Shown here piece by piece: positions 24,962 through 34,008 of a stretch of 40,594 nt of DNA (the stretch's first letter is position 1; every line of letters starts with the position of its first letter). A program made the position numbers and the translations under genes. Source of the stretch: Bacteroides sp. SM23_62_1 (GTDB lineage Bacteria; Bacteroidota; Bacteroidia; Bacteroidales; SM23-62); contig LJUQ01000048.1 of assembly GCA_001304505.1 (NCBI GenBank), forward strand, positions 1-40,594, written 5' to 3'. A model generated the notes under the pieces. It saw nothing but the letters and a program-made list of their open reading frames with translations. It made no database searches and had not been told where the DNA came from.

Positions 24962-24979
24962 TGACTGAACGGTTGGTCA
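24962..24979 (+). promoter_or_regulatory. Operator-like site O2 overlapping the tetR start site
   Basis: TGACTGAACGGTTGGTCA is an imperfect palindrome with TGAC and GTCA ends (6 of 9 pairs), the size and form of a TetR-family operator. It directly abuts and overlaps the -7 element of the tetR promoter, covering the expected transcription start, where a bound repressor would block polymerase. Confidence 0.6.
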
Positions 24980-25008
24980 AAGATAAATAAATTTTTTTAA
25001 AAACCAAA
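24978..25008 (-). promoter_or_regulatory. Promoter of the TetR/transport gene set
   Basis: On the minus strand TTTG (25005-25008) is followed after exactly 19 bases by TATCTTTG (24978-24985), a full match to the Bacteroidota -33/-7 promoter form TTTG-N19-TAnnTTTG. The expected start lies about 75 bases before the tetR ATG, within operator O2. Confidence 0.7.
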
Positions 25009-25103
25009 AAATATCTAATTTTTTAAGCTATAATATTTAAGATTCTTTCTACGTGTAACATTTTAGTTATATATACGTCATATTAAAGAGATTTTTAGAC
25101 GGA

Positions 25104-25589
25104 ATGACAGTTGAGGAATATAATCATAGTGTTGACAGATATTCTGACGGACTTTTTCGGTTTATATGGAAGAATATAAAAGACCGTGAAATGGCAATGG
25201 ATATTGTACAGGAATCCTTTGAAAAACTCTGGAAGAAGGTTCATAATGTGTCTTATGAAAAAGTTAAATCTTATTTATTTACAACTGCTTATCACACAAT
25301 GATTGATTATATCAGAAAGGACAGGAATGAAAGCAATATTGAAAAGCTAAGTCCCGATAAATATTCATATAATAACCACTATACTGATTTGCAGAAAATC
25401 CTTCATGAAGCGCTCGATAAATTGCCTGAGATACAACGTTCAGTGATACTACTAAGGGATTATGAAGGATATTCTTACAGGGAAATTGGAGAGATTACCG
25501 GCTTGAATGAAGCACAGGTTAAAGTATATATTTACAGAGGGAGGGTATTTCTTAAAAATTATATTGTCAGCATTGAAAATCTTATTTAA
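25104..25589 (+). CDS. ECF-type RNA polymerase sigma factor
   Basis: A 161-residue sigma-70 family factor with only regions 2 and 4. Region 2 is visible in GLFRFIWKNIKDREMAMDIVQESFEKLWKK and KVKSYLFTTAYHTMIDYIRKDR; region 4 in LDKLPEIQRSVILLRDYEGYSYREIGEITGL with its recognition helix near NEAQVKVYIYRGR. It is divergent from tetR, and its stop shares one base with the next ATG (TAATG), so sigma and anti-sigma are translationally coupled. No TAnnTTTG element is seen upstream; it may use its own sigma. The target regulon is unknown, although the adjacent membrane protein and barrel suggest an envelope stress role. Confidence 0.93.
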   Translation: MTVEEYNHSVDRYSDGLFRFIWKNIKDREMAMDIVQESFEKLWKKVHNVSYEKVKSYLFTTAYHTMIDYIRKDRNESNIEKLSPDKYSYNNHYTDLQKILHEALDKLPEIQRSVILLRDYEGYSYREIGEITGLNEAQVKVYIYRGRVFLKNYIVSIENLI

Positions 25590-26713
25590 TGGATATGTTG
25601 GTAAACAGGGATAATTATGAGATGTATGTACTTGATTTTCTTGATGGAAAACTATCGGGAAAAGAAAAGGAAATCTTTGGCCGGTTTTTAAGAGATAATC
25701 CGGACATCATGGAAGAAATTATGAATATTGAGCAGATAAAATTAGTACCGGAAAATATTCGTTATACTGAAAAAGATATACTTAAAAAAGCCACCGGGAA
25801 AGAAAATGTAAAAATTAAAAAGACAAAATTCCAGCATAATTCTATCGCATACTTTGAGGGAGATCTATCTTCCTCAGAAATGAAAGAATTTGAAGCATAT
25901 TTATCAAAATACCCGGGAAAAAGATCTGATTTTGAATCATTCGGGAAGGTTTATCTTAAACCTGATATAAATATTGTATTCCCATCAAAATCAAAACTCA
26001 GAAGATTATCTATCAGGCAGCAAAGATACAGGGTTATCTCCTATATCTCAGGAGCGGCAGCTATACTTATAATTGCATTGATCCTGGTTCAGCCAGGGAA
26101 GAATTATTTTGATCAGTTGGTTACGCGAAGAAATGCTGATACCGGCGCCCCTGATGAACAAACAACCGAAATTACCCAAGAAAATGTAAGGGAAGAAAAT
26201 CTGGCTGAACAGGGTAATCAAAAGAATCTAGATAAGGCGTTGCAGGAGACAACCATTGCTCAGATTTCAACGAATGAGCAAACAAAGAAAGAAATTTTTA
26301 TTCCTTCTGAAGAAGTTCGGATGCAGGAAACCAGAGAAATGGAAACCATTTCTTTGAAACCGATCGCTTCTGTTCAGGCTGATCTGCAGGCCCGGATACC
26401 GGATATTGTTGACGGGTTATCTGTTATAGGAATGGAAAAAACTCCAAAACCAGGAGAGTATATGACGTTAACTCAATTTGCCGGCAGTCAGCTACAAAGA
26501 GATTTCGTCCAAAGAACAAACTCCGGGCAGGATCAAAAGTTAACTTTTTGGACCATTGCATACAATGGATTTAATGGTCTGGATAGAATATCGGAAAGTA
26601 ACTATGCATTGAACAGGGAGGTTGATGAAGATGGATCGGTTAAAAGGATTATTTTGGAAACCCCTTTGATAGGACTATCTCTTCCGGTAAAAAGCAGCAA
26701 AAGTCCCCAGTAA
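25589..26713 (+). CDS. Membrane-anchored anti-sigma-like protein
   Basis: A 374-residue protein with one membrane segment (VISYISGAAAILIIALILVQ, about residues 149-168). The cytosolic N-terminus carries two similar motifs, YVLDFLDGKLSGKEKEIFGRF and AYFEGDLSSSEMKEFEAYL, about 80 residues apart, each a small helical unit like the N-terminus of anti-sigma factors; no zinc-binding Cys/His motif is present. The periplasmic part is Gln/Glu-rich and low in complexity, then ends in a compact conserved-looking segment. Its one-base overlap with the sigma gene supports an anti-sigma role, which is inferred from context and topology and not from a recognised binding motif. Confidence 0.75.
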   Translation: MDMLVNRDNYEMYVLDFLDGKLSGKEKEIFGRFLRDNPDIMEEIMNIEQIKLVPENIRYTEKDILKKATGKENVKIKKTKFQHNSIAYFEGDLSSSEMKEFEAYLSKYPGKRSDFESFGKVYLKPDINIVFPSKSKLRRLSIRQQRYRVISYISGAAAILIIALILVQPGKNYFDQLVTRRNADTGAPDEQTTEITQENVREENLAEQGNQKNLDKALQETTIAQISTNEQTKKEIFIPSEEVRMQETREMETISLKPIASVQADLQARIPDIVDGLSVIGMEKTPKPGEYMTLTQFAGSQLQRDFVQRTNSGQDQKLTFWTIAYNGFNGLDRISESNYALNREVDEDGSVKRIILETPLIGLSLPVKSSKSPQ

Positions 26714-26763
26714 CTTTTTTCCTCCCCTGAACGTCTTATAGCAGGCAACAATCATTAATATTC

Positions 26764-27720
26764 ATGAAAATCAATAAAACAATGAAAAAGATAATAGCAC
26801 TTCTGTTGACTGTCACTTTGATGCAAAATGCGTTTTCCCAGGAGTCTGACACCACATCTATCAGAGCCGGGAAGAAAAATATTGTTACTGTTCCTGAAGA
26901 CAATAACCTGACTGATGTCAGGATTCTTGATGATGATGTTGTGGTCAGTGTGGATGAAGAAAATGACACAGTTAAGATCAAACTGGGGAAAAAAGGAATT
27001 ACGATTATTGAGTCAGATGAAGGCACGAAGGTTGATATTATAGATATGGAAGATTTTGAAAGGCATGGCTGGACAAGGAAAAAGTCAAGATTCAAAGGGC
27101 ACTGGGCAGGTTATGAGCTTGGCATGAATAATTTTTTGAATAATGATTTCAGCCTGGCAGGTACGAAACCAGAAAATAATTTTCTTGATCTGAATACAGC
27201 AAGGTCATGGAATGCCAATCTTAACTTCATGCAATACAGCCTTCCGATGTCTTCAGGAACCGGTTGGATTACTGGCCTGGGCTTTGAATGGAATAATTAT
27301 TATTTTGACGGGAATAACAGCATTGCAAAAGATTCAACCGGATATATTGGCCCGGTATATCCTCCGGATGGTATAACCTATACAAAATCTAAATTAAATA
27401 CTACCTATCTTACTTTACCGATATTATTGGAATTTCAATTCGGAAAAAAGAAGAATGGATTTATTTCTTTTGGCGTTATTGGGGGGTTAAAGCTGCATTC
27501 CAATACAAAAACCAGGTATAATGAAGGAGGATCCAAGGAAAAAGCAAAAATAAAAGATGACCTGAATTTATCCCCTTTACGTTATGCATTAACAGTCAGG
27601 ACAGGGTATAAATTCATCAAGCTGTACGCCAATTATGGTATGGTACCCTTATTTACAAAGAATGCAGGCCCTGAAGTACATCCCTTTAATATTGGCCTGA
27701 TTCTCTTTTCTTTCAATTAG
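26764..27720 (+). CDS. Outer-membrane beta-barrel protein of the sigma cassette
   Basis: A 318-residue exported protein with a signal peptide ending near MQNAFSQ. Residues about 30-100 form an acidic beta-rich head domain with repeated short strands (VRILDDDVVVSVDEEND, VKIKLGKKGITIIES). From about 115 onward alternating strands with many Asn, Tyr and Phe residues follow (GYELGMNNFLNNDF, TYLTLPILLEFQFGKKKNGF), ending in FNIGLILFSFN with a short tail, as in PorT-like barrels. It is 50 bases downstream of the anti-sigma gene on the same strand, an arrangement seen in other Bacteroidota; it may be the envelope output or sensor of the sigma system. Confidence 0.78.
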   Translation: MKINKTMKKIIALLLTVTLMQNAFSQESDTTSIRAGKKNIVTVPEDNNLTDVRILDDDVVVSVDEENDTVKIKLGKKGITIIESDEGTKVDIIDMEDFERHGWTRKKSRFKGHWAGYELGMNNFLNNDFSLAGTKPENNFLDLNTARSWNANLNFMQYSLPMSSGTGWITGLGFEWNNYYFDGNNSIAKDSTGYIGPVYPPDGITYTKSKLNTTYLTLPILLEFQFGKKKNGFISFGVIGGLKLHSNTKTRYNEGGSKEKAKIKDDLNLSPLRYALTVRTGYKFIKLYANYGMVPLFTKNAGPEVHPFNIGLILFSFN

Positions 27721-27746
27721 GAAATCCAGCATATAGAATTGTAACA

Positions 27747-27824
27747 GGCTGCCCATGCTTATTTCAGACTGTCATTCCGGCTGATTCATCAAAATCAATT
27801 TGAAAAAGCATCTGAAGGGCAGCC
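27747..27824 (+). terminator. Long-range stem-loop between barrel gene and pepE
   Basis: GGCTGCCC (27747-27754) pairs perfectly with GGGCAGCC (27817-27824). Inside, either ATGCTT (27755-27760) pairs with AAGCAT (27806-27811), or TTCAGA (27763-27768) with TCTGAA (27811-27816); these two inner pairings exclude each other. The 3' side is followed by TTAATTTATT. It may end the sigma cassette transcript or be a small structured RNA element. Confidence 0.4.
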
Positions 27825-27883
27825 TTAATTTATTGTGTTATATCTCTTATTTGTTAATTTAGAGCTTTTAAAAAAGCTTACAA

Positions 27884-28591
27884 ATGAGGTTATTATTAAT
27901 AAGCAATTCCACCAATGCTGGAGAAGCATACCTTGATCATCCCAAACAGCATATAAAAAATTTTCTTGGTAATACGCCCCGGACTGCTTTGTTTATTCCA
28001 TATGCAGGTGTCACAATTTCTTTCAATGATTATGAAAATCGTGTAAAAGAAAGATTCAACGAAATTGGGCATCATATTCAATCCATTCACCATTTTAAAG
28101 ATCCTGTGGTTGCTGTGAAAAAAGCTGAAGTTATTATTGTTGGAGGGGGAAATACTTTTTATCTGTTGAAATCATTACAGGATCATAAACTAATTAAACC
28201 AGTGAGGGAAAAAGTACTTTCCGGAACTCCTTATATAGGATGGAGCGCAGGTGCTAATGTTGCATGTCCAACCATATCTACCACAAATGATATGCCGATC
28301 GCTCAACCAGCATCATTCAACGCATTTCACATTATTCCCTTTCAGATTAATCCACACTATCTTGATACAAATCCTGATGGACATGCCGGAGAAACAAGGG
28401 AAATGAGGATTGAAGAATTTATTAAAGTAAACAGAAATGTATTTGTTGTTGGACTCAGAGAGGGCACCATGTTGCTGATTGAGAATGACACGATACAGCT
28501 GATTGGCGCCCGGAATGTGCGAATATTTAAATTTGGACACCACCCGGTTGAGTTAAAACAGGGCGACGATTTCAAATTCCTGTTGACATAA
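27884..28591 (+). CDS. pepE: Dipeptidase E (alpha-aspartyl dipeptidase)
   Basis: A cytosolic 235-residue serine peptidase of family S51 that splits dipeptides with N-terminal aspartate. Motifs match PepE: MRLLLISNSTNAGEAYLDH, LFIPYAGVT, IIVGGGNTFYLL, the nucleophile elbow GWSAGAN with Ser121, Asp136 in STTNDMP, and NPHY with His158, giving the Ser-His-Asp/Glu triad. Length equals the E. coli and Salmonella enzymes. It appears to be a single-gene unit: a possible terminator lies before it and a 340-base gap after it. A near-palindrome, AGCTTTTAAAAAAGCT, lies just upstream of the ATG and could form a hairpin in the leader. Confidence 0.95.
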   Translation: MRLLLISNSTNAGEAYLDHPKQHIKNFLGNTPRTALFIPYAGVTISFNDYENRVKERFNEIGHHIQSIHHFKDPVVAVKKAEVIIVGGGNTFYLLKSLQDHKLIKPVREKVLSGTPYIGWSAGANVACPTISTTNDMPIAQPASFNAFHIIPFQINPHYLDTNPDGHAGETREMRIEEFIKVNRNVFVVGLREGTMLLIENDTIQLIGARNVRIFKFGHHPVELKQGDDFKFLLT

Positions 28592-28931
28592 TAAGCTTCC
28601 ACTTCCCCCCTGGTAATGATTATCTTTAAATCATCCATATACCGTGAGTGATTTGTTCGTACGCAGTAGCGAGAAACGAGCGATCTACCTGGCGTGGATC
28701 CTGGTATCATTGAGTAACTGGATTTATATGGTTTTCTGATTATATAACGTTTATTATGCGATGGCAGGATGTATCTTAAAGGTATACCAATCATCATGTT
28801 TATGCGTTTAATTGCTTTATTTGCACAATTTATAATAATACTGGCTTTGTATCCATCATTTAGAAAGCACTAACCTACATACCATGGCTAAAAATTAATT
28901 ACTTTTCGGAGAAGACTCATTCATACATAAA
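28592..28931. other. 340-base intergenic region before the AsmA gene
   Basis: No convincing gene or RNA is seen here. A degenerate promoter may lie at about 28826-28854: TTTG, then TGGCTTTG 18 bases later. CGCAGTAGCGAGAAACGAGCG near 28662 looks like a short degenerate GCGAG repeat. The ATG at 28884 is in frame with the AsmA gene but meets a stop after four codons. Confidence 0.4.
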
Positions 28932-31592
28932 TTGAAAATAATACGAAAAATACTGATCATTGCCCTGATTGTTCTATCTTCCCTGATAGCAATAATGGTG
29001 GTGGTTTCTTACTTCTATGACGAGAAAATCGCACAATACGCTATTAATGAAATAAATAAATACATAAGAACACCGGTAACCGTAAAAAAAACAACCCTGA
29101 CCCTTTTGCGGAAATTTCCGGATGCAACCATAAGGTTAAGGGATGTTTATATTAAATCTGTGCAGGACTTTAACAGGGAAAACTTTAACGATATCAATAC
29201 GGATACCTTACTCTATGCGAAGGATGTTTTTCTGCAAATGAATCTGATTAAACTTTTAAGGAATCAGTTCGTTTTAAGGGAGGTCCATGTTAATAATGGA
29301 ATACTTAATGTTTTAACTGATAATGATGGCTCGGGTAACTACCGGTTCTGGCAATCAGTTGAAGCTGATGAAACCTCCGCATTCAGAATAGAATTACAGA
29401 ATGTTAAAATTTCCGGAATATTTTTCAAGAATATTAACATGGCTAAGAAAACAACCTTAAAAACCAGGATAAATAAGTTAATACTGCATGGTGATCTGAA
29501 TGCCAGGGACTATCGACTGGATTTTTTACTTGATGGTCATATAATACATTATATTTCAAACAGTTTAGAGTACCTGAAAAATACAAAAGTCATAGACCGT
29601 TCAACTATTCATGTGGTTGATAACAACTTCCAGATTATAACCAGTGACCTCTCTGTCGAAGGATTAAAATTCATTATGGAAGGTAACGCTGAGAGAGGTG
29701 AAAACATATTCCTTGATATGGCTATTACAGGACAGGATCTGGATATTGGAACTATATGGAAGAATTTTCCTGTCAAAAAAGCAGATACCATACTAGCAAA
29801 ATACAGGGCAACCGGTGTTTTAAATTTCAGAGCCGATATTGCTGGCGTTTATTCCAGTACATCAATGCCGGGAGTAATAGCAGATTTTAATATAAAAGAT
29901 GGTTCTCTATACAGTGATGACCTGAAAACAAAATTTAACCGGATCGGATTAACAGGGTATTTTACAAACGGCGTAAACCATAATGCAAGGTCAACTTCCA
30001 TGAGAATTGAGAAAGTTAATGTTGAATGGGGTGAATCCAGGGCAGGTGGTGTTTTTGTTCTGCAGGATCTGATCTGTCCGGTAATCAATTACCAGATCAA
30101 AGCTGAACTTGATATGAAAGACCTGTCACCTTTTATCCGTAATGAAAAATTGGAATATTGCAGCGGTCGGTTAATCCTGGCAATGGATTTAGAGGGACGA
30201 CAGGATAGCCTTTTCAGAATAACCAAAGAGAATCTTTCTAAATGGCAATATAACGGTTTTATTATACCTGAATATGTCCATTACAAACCTGCTGGCTATC
30301 CTCTGGAAATTACACTGGTGAATGGGGCATTTATATTTAAAAACTATTTATATATAAATGATTTAAATCTAATTATATCAAGTAATGATTTAAATATCTC
30401 AGGGAGGGTGGATAATTATCGGGAGTATATTTTTACCGATGATGCAAATCTTTGGCTGGATCTAAATATTTATTCACCGGGGGTCACAATAGATAGTCTG
30501 ATCTCCGAACAAAATGAATCTGGAAATAATACAAACGGAAATATTTTTCCGGAAAGGATTTTTTTAAAAAGTAGATTCTGGTTTGATAATTTTCAATATC
30601 GGAACTTTACGGCAGAGAATGTAAGGGGCGATGTTGTTTATAAACCGGGATGGTTGTTATTTAATGCATTTGATCTTTCATCAATGGACGGTACCATACA
30701 TGGAAATGGATTTATAGAAAAGGATAATCCTGCAGGATTTATGATAAGGACCACAACGACTGTTAATAATCTGGATATTAACAGGTTATTCCAATCTTTC
30801 AATAATTTCGGACAGGTTTATATACAGGATCAGCATTTAAAGGGTAAAATATCAGGGGAAGTGGATTTCTATTCGGCTTTTGATAATCATTCCAGGATTA
30901 AGAAAGAATCAATTCTTGCTGAAAGTGATGTAGAAATAATTAATGGAGAATTGATCCACTTTGAACCGATGCTTGGATTATCAAAATTTATTGAGGTTGA
31001 AGAACTTGAACATATCAGATTTTCTACACTTAAGAATCGTATCTTTATCAGGCAAAGTGAAGTAATAATCCCGCAAATGGATATTTATTCTTCTGCACTC
31101 AACATATCAGGTTCAGGAACACATAATTTTGATAACTTTTTTTCATATAAGGTTAATCTCGATCTGTCTGATTTACTATTACGGAAACCCAGGAATAATG
31201 AGTTGATGTTTGAGGAACATATAATACAGGATGATGGTTTGGGCAGAACGAGAATATTCCTGACCATTGAAGGAACTCCGGATGATTATAATATAAATTA
31301 TGATAGGAAAGGTGCCATGACATCTTTAAAAGAAAAATTAAATTCTGAAAAAGTAGAATTAAAAACAATATTGAGAGAAGAGTTTGGTTTATTCAGAAAT
31401 GATACTTTGTTAATAGAACCATCTGAAATAACACAACCAGATTTTATCTTCAGGTGGGAAGATACTGACTCTGCAGATGTAGATTCTGTTAAAAAAGAAA
31501 AAATTAAGCGGCAACAATTCATTATTGAGTGGGATGATGAAGAATTAAGTGATGAAGATCAAAAACAAAAAACTGAAAAAAAGAAGAAATAA
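28932..31592 (+). CDS. AsmA-family envelope protein
   Basis: An 886-residue protein anchored by an N-terminal membrane segment (about 4-26), with a large periplasmic beta-rich body. The N-terminal RTPVTVKKTTLTLLRKFPDATIRLRDV, repeated FxLxxVHVNNGxL patterns, and the C-terminal ISGEVDFYSAF, VEIINGELIHFEPMLGLSKFIEVEEL and IPQMDIYSSALNISGSGTHN match AsmA/TamB-like (VPS13/chorein-like) proteins, thought to act as lipid-transfer bridges or to influence outer-membrane assembly. The last 60 residues are highly charged. The start is apparently TTG, as the only in-frame ATG upstream is followed by a stop, and the next internal ATG would remove most of the anchor. A histidine kinase gene starts two bases after its stop. 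Confidence 0.88.
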   Translation: MKIIRKILIIALIVLSSLIAIMVVVSYFYDEKIAQYAINEINKYIRTPVTVKKTTLTLLRKFPDATIRLRDVYIKSVQDFNRENFNDINTDTLLYAKDVFLQMNLIKLLRNQFVLREVHVNNGILNVLTDNDGSGNYRFWQSVEADETSAFRIELQNVKISGIFFKNINMAKKTTLKTRINKLILHGDLNARDYRLDFLLDGHIIHYISNSLEYLKNTKVIDRSTIHVVDNNFQIITSDLSVEGLKFIMEGNAERGENIFLDMAITGQDLDIGTIWKNFPVKKADTILAKYRATGVLNFRADIAGVYSSTSMPGVIADFNIKDGSLYSDDLKTKFNRIGLTGYFTNGVNHNARSTSMRIEKVNVEWGESRAGGVFVLQDLICPVINYQIKAELDMKDLSPFIRNEKLEYCSGRLILAMDLEGRQDSLFRITKENLSKWQYNGFIIPEYVHYKPAGYPLEITLVNGAFIFKNYLYINDLNLIISSNDLNISGRVDNYREYIFTDDANLWLDLNIYSPGVTIDSLISEQNESGNNTNGNIFPERIFLKSRFWFDNFQYRNFTAENVRGDVVYKPGWLLFNAFDLSSMDGTIHGNGFIEKDNPAGFMIRTTTTVNNLDINRLFQSFNNFGQVYIQDQHLKGKISGEVDFYSAFDNHSRIKKESILAESDVEIINGELIHFEPMLGLSKFIEVEELEHIRFSTLKNRIFIRQSEVIIPQMDIYSSALNISGSGTHNFDNFFSYKVNLDLSDLLLRKPRNNELMFEEHIIQDDGLGRTRIFLTIEGTPDDYNINYDRKGAMTSLKEKLNSEKVELKTILREEFGLFRNDTLLIEPSEITQPDFIFRWEDTDSADVDSVKKEKIKRQQFIIEWDDEELSDEDQKQKTEKKKK

Positions 31593-31594
31593 TT

Positions 31595-32743
31595 ATGGAT
31601 TTCTATTACAGGAAACAACAATGGAAATTATTCTTATTATTATTTGCCGTTCTTATTGGTATGGGATCATTATGGTATACCAATCAACTGGTAAAAATCC
31701 TGGCAATCGAAGAACAGAAAAAAGTCAGATTATGGGCAGAGGCCACCAAGCGGTTAGCTGATCCGCAAATTATTAACCAGGACCTGGATTTTCTCCTCGA
31801 TGTTATTACGAATAATGAAACCATCCCCGTGATGTGGGTCGATCAGAATGAAACGATCATTACTACGCGCAACCTCGATTCTGTAAGAATTTCTAATCCG
31901 GAATACCTGAAGAACCAGCTTGAAAAGATGAAATCGGAAAATGATCCAATTTTGATGGATCTCGGAGATGGTGTCAGGAATTATATTTATTACAGAAATT
32001 CAACCCTCTTGACCAAACTGGCATACTATCCATATTTTCAGCTTGGAGTTATAATTCTGTTTGTACTGGTGGCTTATTTTGCTTTCAGTGAATCCAGAAA
32101 AGCCGAACAAAATCAGGTTTGGGTGGGATTATCAAAGGAAACAGCCCACCAGTTAGGGACTCCCACCTCCGCCCTGATGGCCTGGACAGAGTTGATAAAG
32201 GAAAAATACCCGGATAAAAAAATGATTAATGAATTGGAGAAGGATGTCAGCAGGCTTGAAAAAATCACGGAACGTTTTTCGAAAATTGGCTCAAAACCGG
32301 CATTGAAAAGGGAGAATATCATCCAGATTCTAAAGGATACAATCGAGTATCTTAAATCCAGGACACCAGGGCAGATTCAATACCAACTTATTTATGACGA
32401 AAATGATATTCCTATTCCCCTGAATAGTTCTTTATTTGAATGGGTAATTGAAAATGTCTGTAAAAATTCCACTGATGCCATGGATGGGAGTGGCATAATA
32501 CAGATTTTTGTGAAAGATAATACCCAGGTATTATATATCGATGTGCATGACAGTGGCAAAGGAATACCAAAATCAAAATTCAAAACAATTTTTAAACCCG
32601 GGTACACTACTAAAAAAAGGGGATGGGGATTGGGACTGACACTCGCCGAAAGAATTATAGAACAGTATCATTCAGGAAAAATATTTGTACACCAATCGGA
32701 TCAGGAAAAAGGTACAACCATCCGGATTGTATTAAAAAAATGA
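31595..32743 (+). CDS. Membrane sensor histidine kinase
   Basis: A 382-residue kinase with two membrane segments (about 10-27 and 148-166) enclosing a small periplasmic sensor of about 120 residues. The DHp box ETAHQLGTPTSALMAW has the phospho-acceptor His185. The ATPase domain is complete: N box ENVCKNSTDAMD, G1 HDSGKGIP, then IFKPGYTTKKRGWGLGLTLAERI with G2, and GTTIRI near the end. It sits between the AsmA and U32 genes, overlapping the latter as ATGA. There is no response regulator gene beside it, so its partner is encoded elsewhere; the operon suggests it senses an envelope state. Confidence 0.94.
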   Translation: MDFYYRKQQWKLFLLLFAVLIGMGSLWYTNQLVKILAIEEQKKVRLWAEATKRLADPQIINQDLDFLLDVITNNETIPVMWVDQNETIITTRNLDSVRISNPEYLKNQLEKMKSENDPILMDLGDGVRNYIYYRNSTLLTKLAYYPYFQLGVIILFVLVAYFAFSESRKAEQNQVWVGLSKETAHQLGTPTSALMAWTELIKEKYPDKKMINELEKDVSRLEKITERFSKIGSKPALKRENIIQILKDTIEYLKSRTPGQIQYQLIYDENDIPIPLNSSLFEWVIENVCKNSTDAMDGSGIIQIFVKDNTQVLYIDVHDSGKGIPKSKFKTIFKPGYTTKKRGWGLGLTLAERIIEQYHSGKIFVHQSDQEKGTTIRIVLKK

Positions 32744-34008
32744 AAAGTTTATTAAGGAGGAATATTGAACTGACGGCGCCTGCCGGGTCTTATGAATCAT
32801 TAATGGCTGCGATTCAGGGTGGGGCTGATTCAGTATATTTTGGTGTGGAAAAACTAAATATGCGATCCCGTTCTTCCTATAATTTCACAATGGATGATCT
32901 TCAAGAGATTGTCTCTATTGCAAAAAAACATAAAATTAAGACATACCTCGCTGTAAATACAATAATTTATGACAGTGAAATAGACCATGTCCGGCATATC
33001 ATTTCCAAAGCTAAACAAGCTGGCATCGATGCTGTTATTGTATCAGATCAATCTGCGATTCTGGCAGCCAGGGATGCCGGAATGGCAATTCATTTATCTA
33101 CTCAATTAAATATCAGCAATATATCTTCTTTAAAATTTTATGCAAATTATGCCGATGTTATTGTGTTGGCCAGGGAACTTACACTTGAACAGGTCAGGCA
33201 CATCACAAGCTCAGTTAAAGAACAAAAAATCACCGGCCCATCAGGAGAACTTGTGAGGATAGAACTGTTCGTACATGGTGCATTATGTATGGCTAGATCC
33301 GGAATATGTTACCTCAGTTTGCATCAATATCATTATTCTGCAAACCGGGGAGAATGTTTGCAGGCATGCAGAAGAGCATATATCGTCTCTGATAAGGAAA
33401 CGGGGCATGAATTGGAAATTGATTCTGATTTTATCATGTCGCCAAAGGATCTTTGTACTATTGCTTTTATTGATAAAATACTTAACGCGGGTGTGACAGT
33501 GCTCAAAATTGAAGGAAGAGCCAGATCGCCTGAGTATGTCCGGGTTGTAGCCTCATGCTATGCAGAAGCTGTTGAAGCATACCTGACCGGAACTTATAAC
33601 TCTGAAAAGATCAGGAGCTGGGAAACAAGACTGGCTGAAGTATTTAACAGGGGCTTCTGGGATGGATATTACCTCGGACACAAAACCGGAGAATGGAGCA
33701 GGATATATGGCTCATCTGCAACAAAGAGAAAGAAATACATTGCCCGCGGTGTCAAATACTACTCCCGGATAAAAGTTGGTGAATTTCTTTTAGAAAATGA
33801 TCAATTAAGTGTTGGCGATGAGATATTAATTATCGGACCAACGACAGGAGTGATTCAAATGGTTGTGAAAGAGATCCATACAGATAATGGCCCGGTTGAA
33901 AAAGCAGTAAAGGGGGAAAACTTCAGTATTCCGGTTGATAAAACCGTACGTTCATCCGATAAGCTTTACAAGCTAGTAAAGACTGATAAACCGGGAGATA
34001 TTGGTTAA
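32740..34008 (+). CDS. U32-family protein (iron-sulfur tRNA hydroxylase / peptidase U32 type)
   Basis: A 422-residue protein starting at the ATG that overlaps the kinase stop (ATGA); a longer in-frame extension upstream lies inside the kinase gene and is not used. The exact U32 signature ELFVHGALCMARSGICYLS is present, with Cys183 and Cys190, then GECLQACR (Cys206/210) and SPKDLC (Cys239), the cysteines that hold a 4Fe-4S cluster in UbiU and TrhP. The N-terminal ELTAPAGSYESLMAAIQGGAD is a TIM-barrel start. Relatives hydroxylate tRNA uridine-34 (TrhP), a 23S rRNA cytidine (RlhA) or ubiquinone precursors; this copy is closest in layout to TrhP/RlhA, but which one is unclear. The protease label of the family is historical. 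Confidence 0.9.
   Translation: MKSLLRRNIELTAPAGSYESLMAAIQGGADSVYFGVEKLNMRSRSSYNFTMDDLQEIVSIAKKHKIKTYLAVNTIIYDSEIDHVRHIISKAKQAGIDAVIVSDQSAILAARDAGMAIHLSTQLNISNISSLKFYANYADVIVLARELTLEQVRHITSSVKEQKITGPSGELVRIELFVHGALCMARSGICYLSLHQYHYSANRGECLQACRRAYIVSDKETGHELEIDSDFIMSPKDLCTIAFIDKILNAGVTVLKIEGRARSPEYVRVVASCYAEAVEAYLTGTYNSEKIRSWETRLAEVFNRGFWDGYYLGHKTGEWSRIYGSSATKRKKYIARGVKYYSRIKVGEFLLENDQLSVGDEILIIGPTTGVIQMVVKEIHTDNGPVEKAVKGENFSIPVDKTVRSSDKLYKLVKTDKPGDIG

Noticed and set aside
28357-28797. A minus-strand frame covering the 3' end of pepE and the gap after it
   Set aside because: It overlaps a confident gene and its translation has no recognisable fold or composition.
28884-28898. ATG start for the AsmA gene at 28884
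   Set aside because: It is in frame but meets a TAA after four codons.
32623-32739. N-terminal extension of the U32 protein
   Set aside because: It lies within the kinase ATPase domain in another frame, and the family starts at the ATG at 32740.
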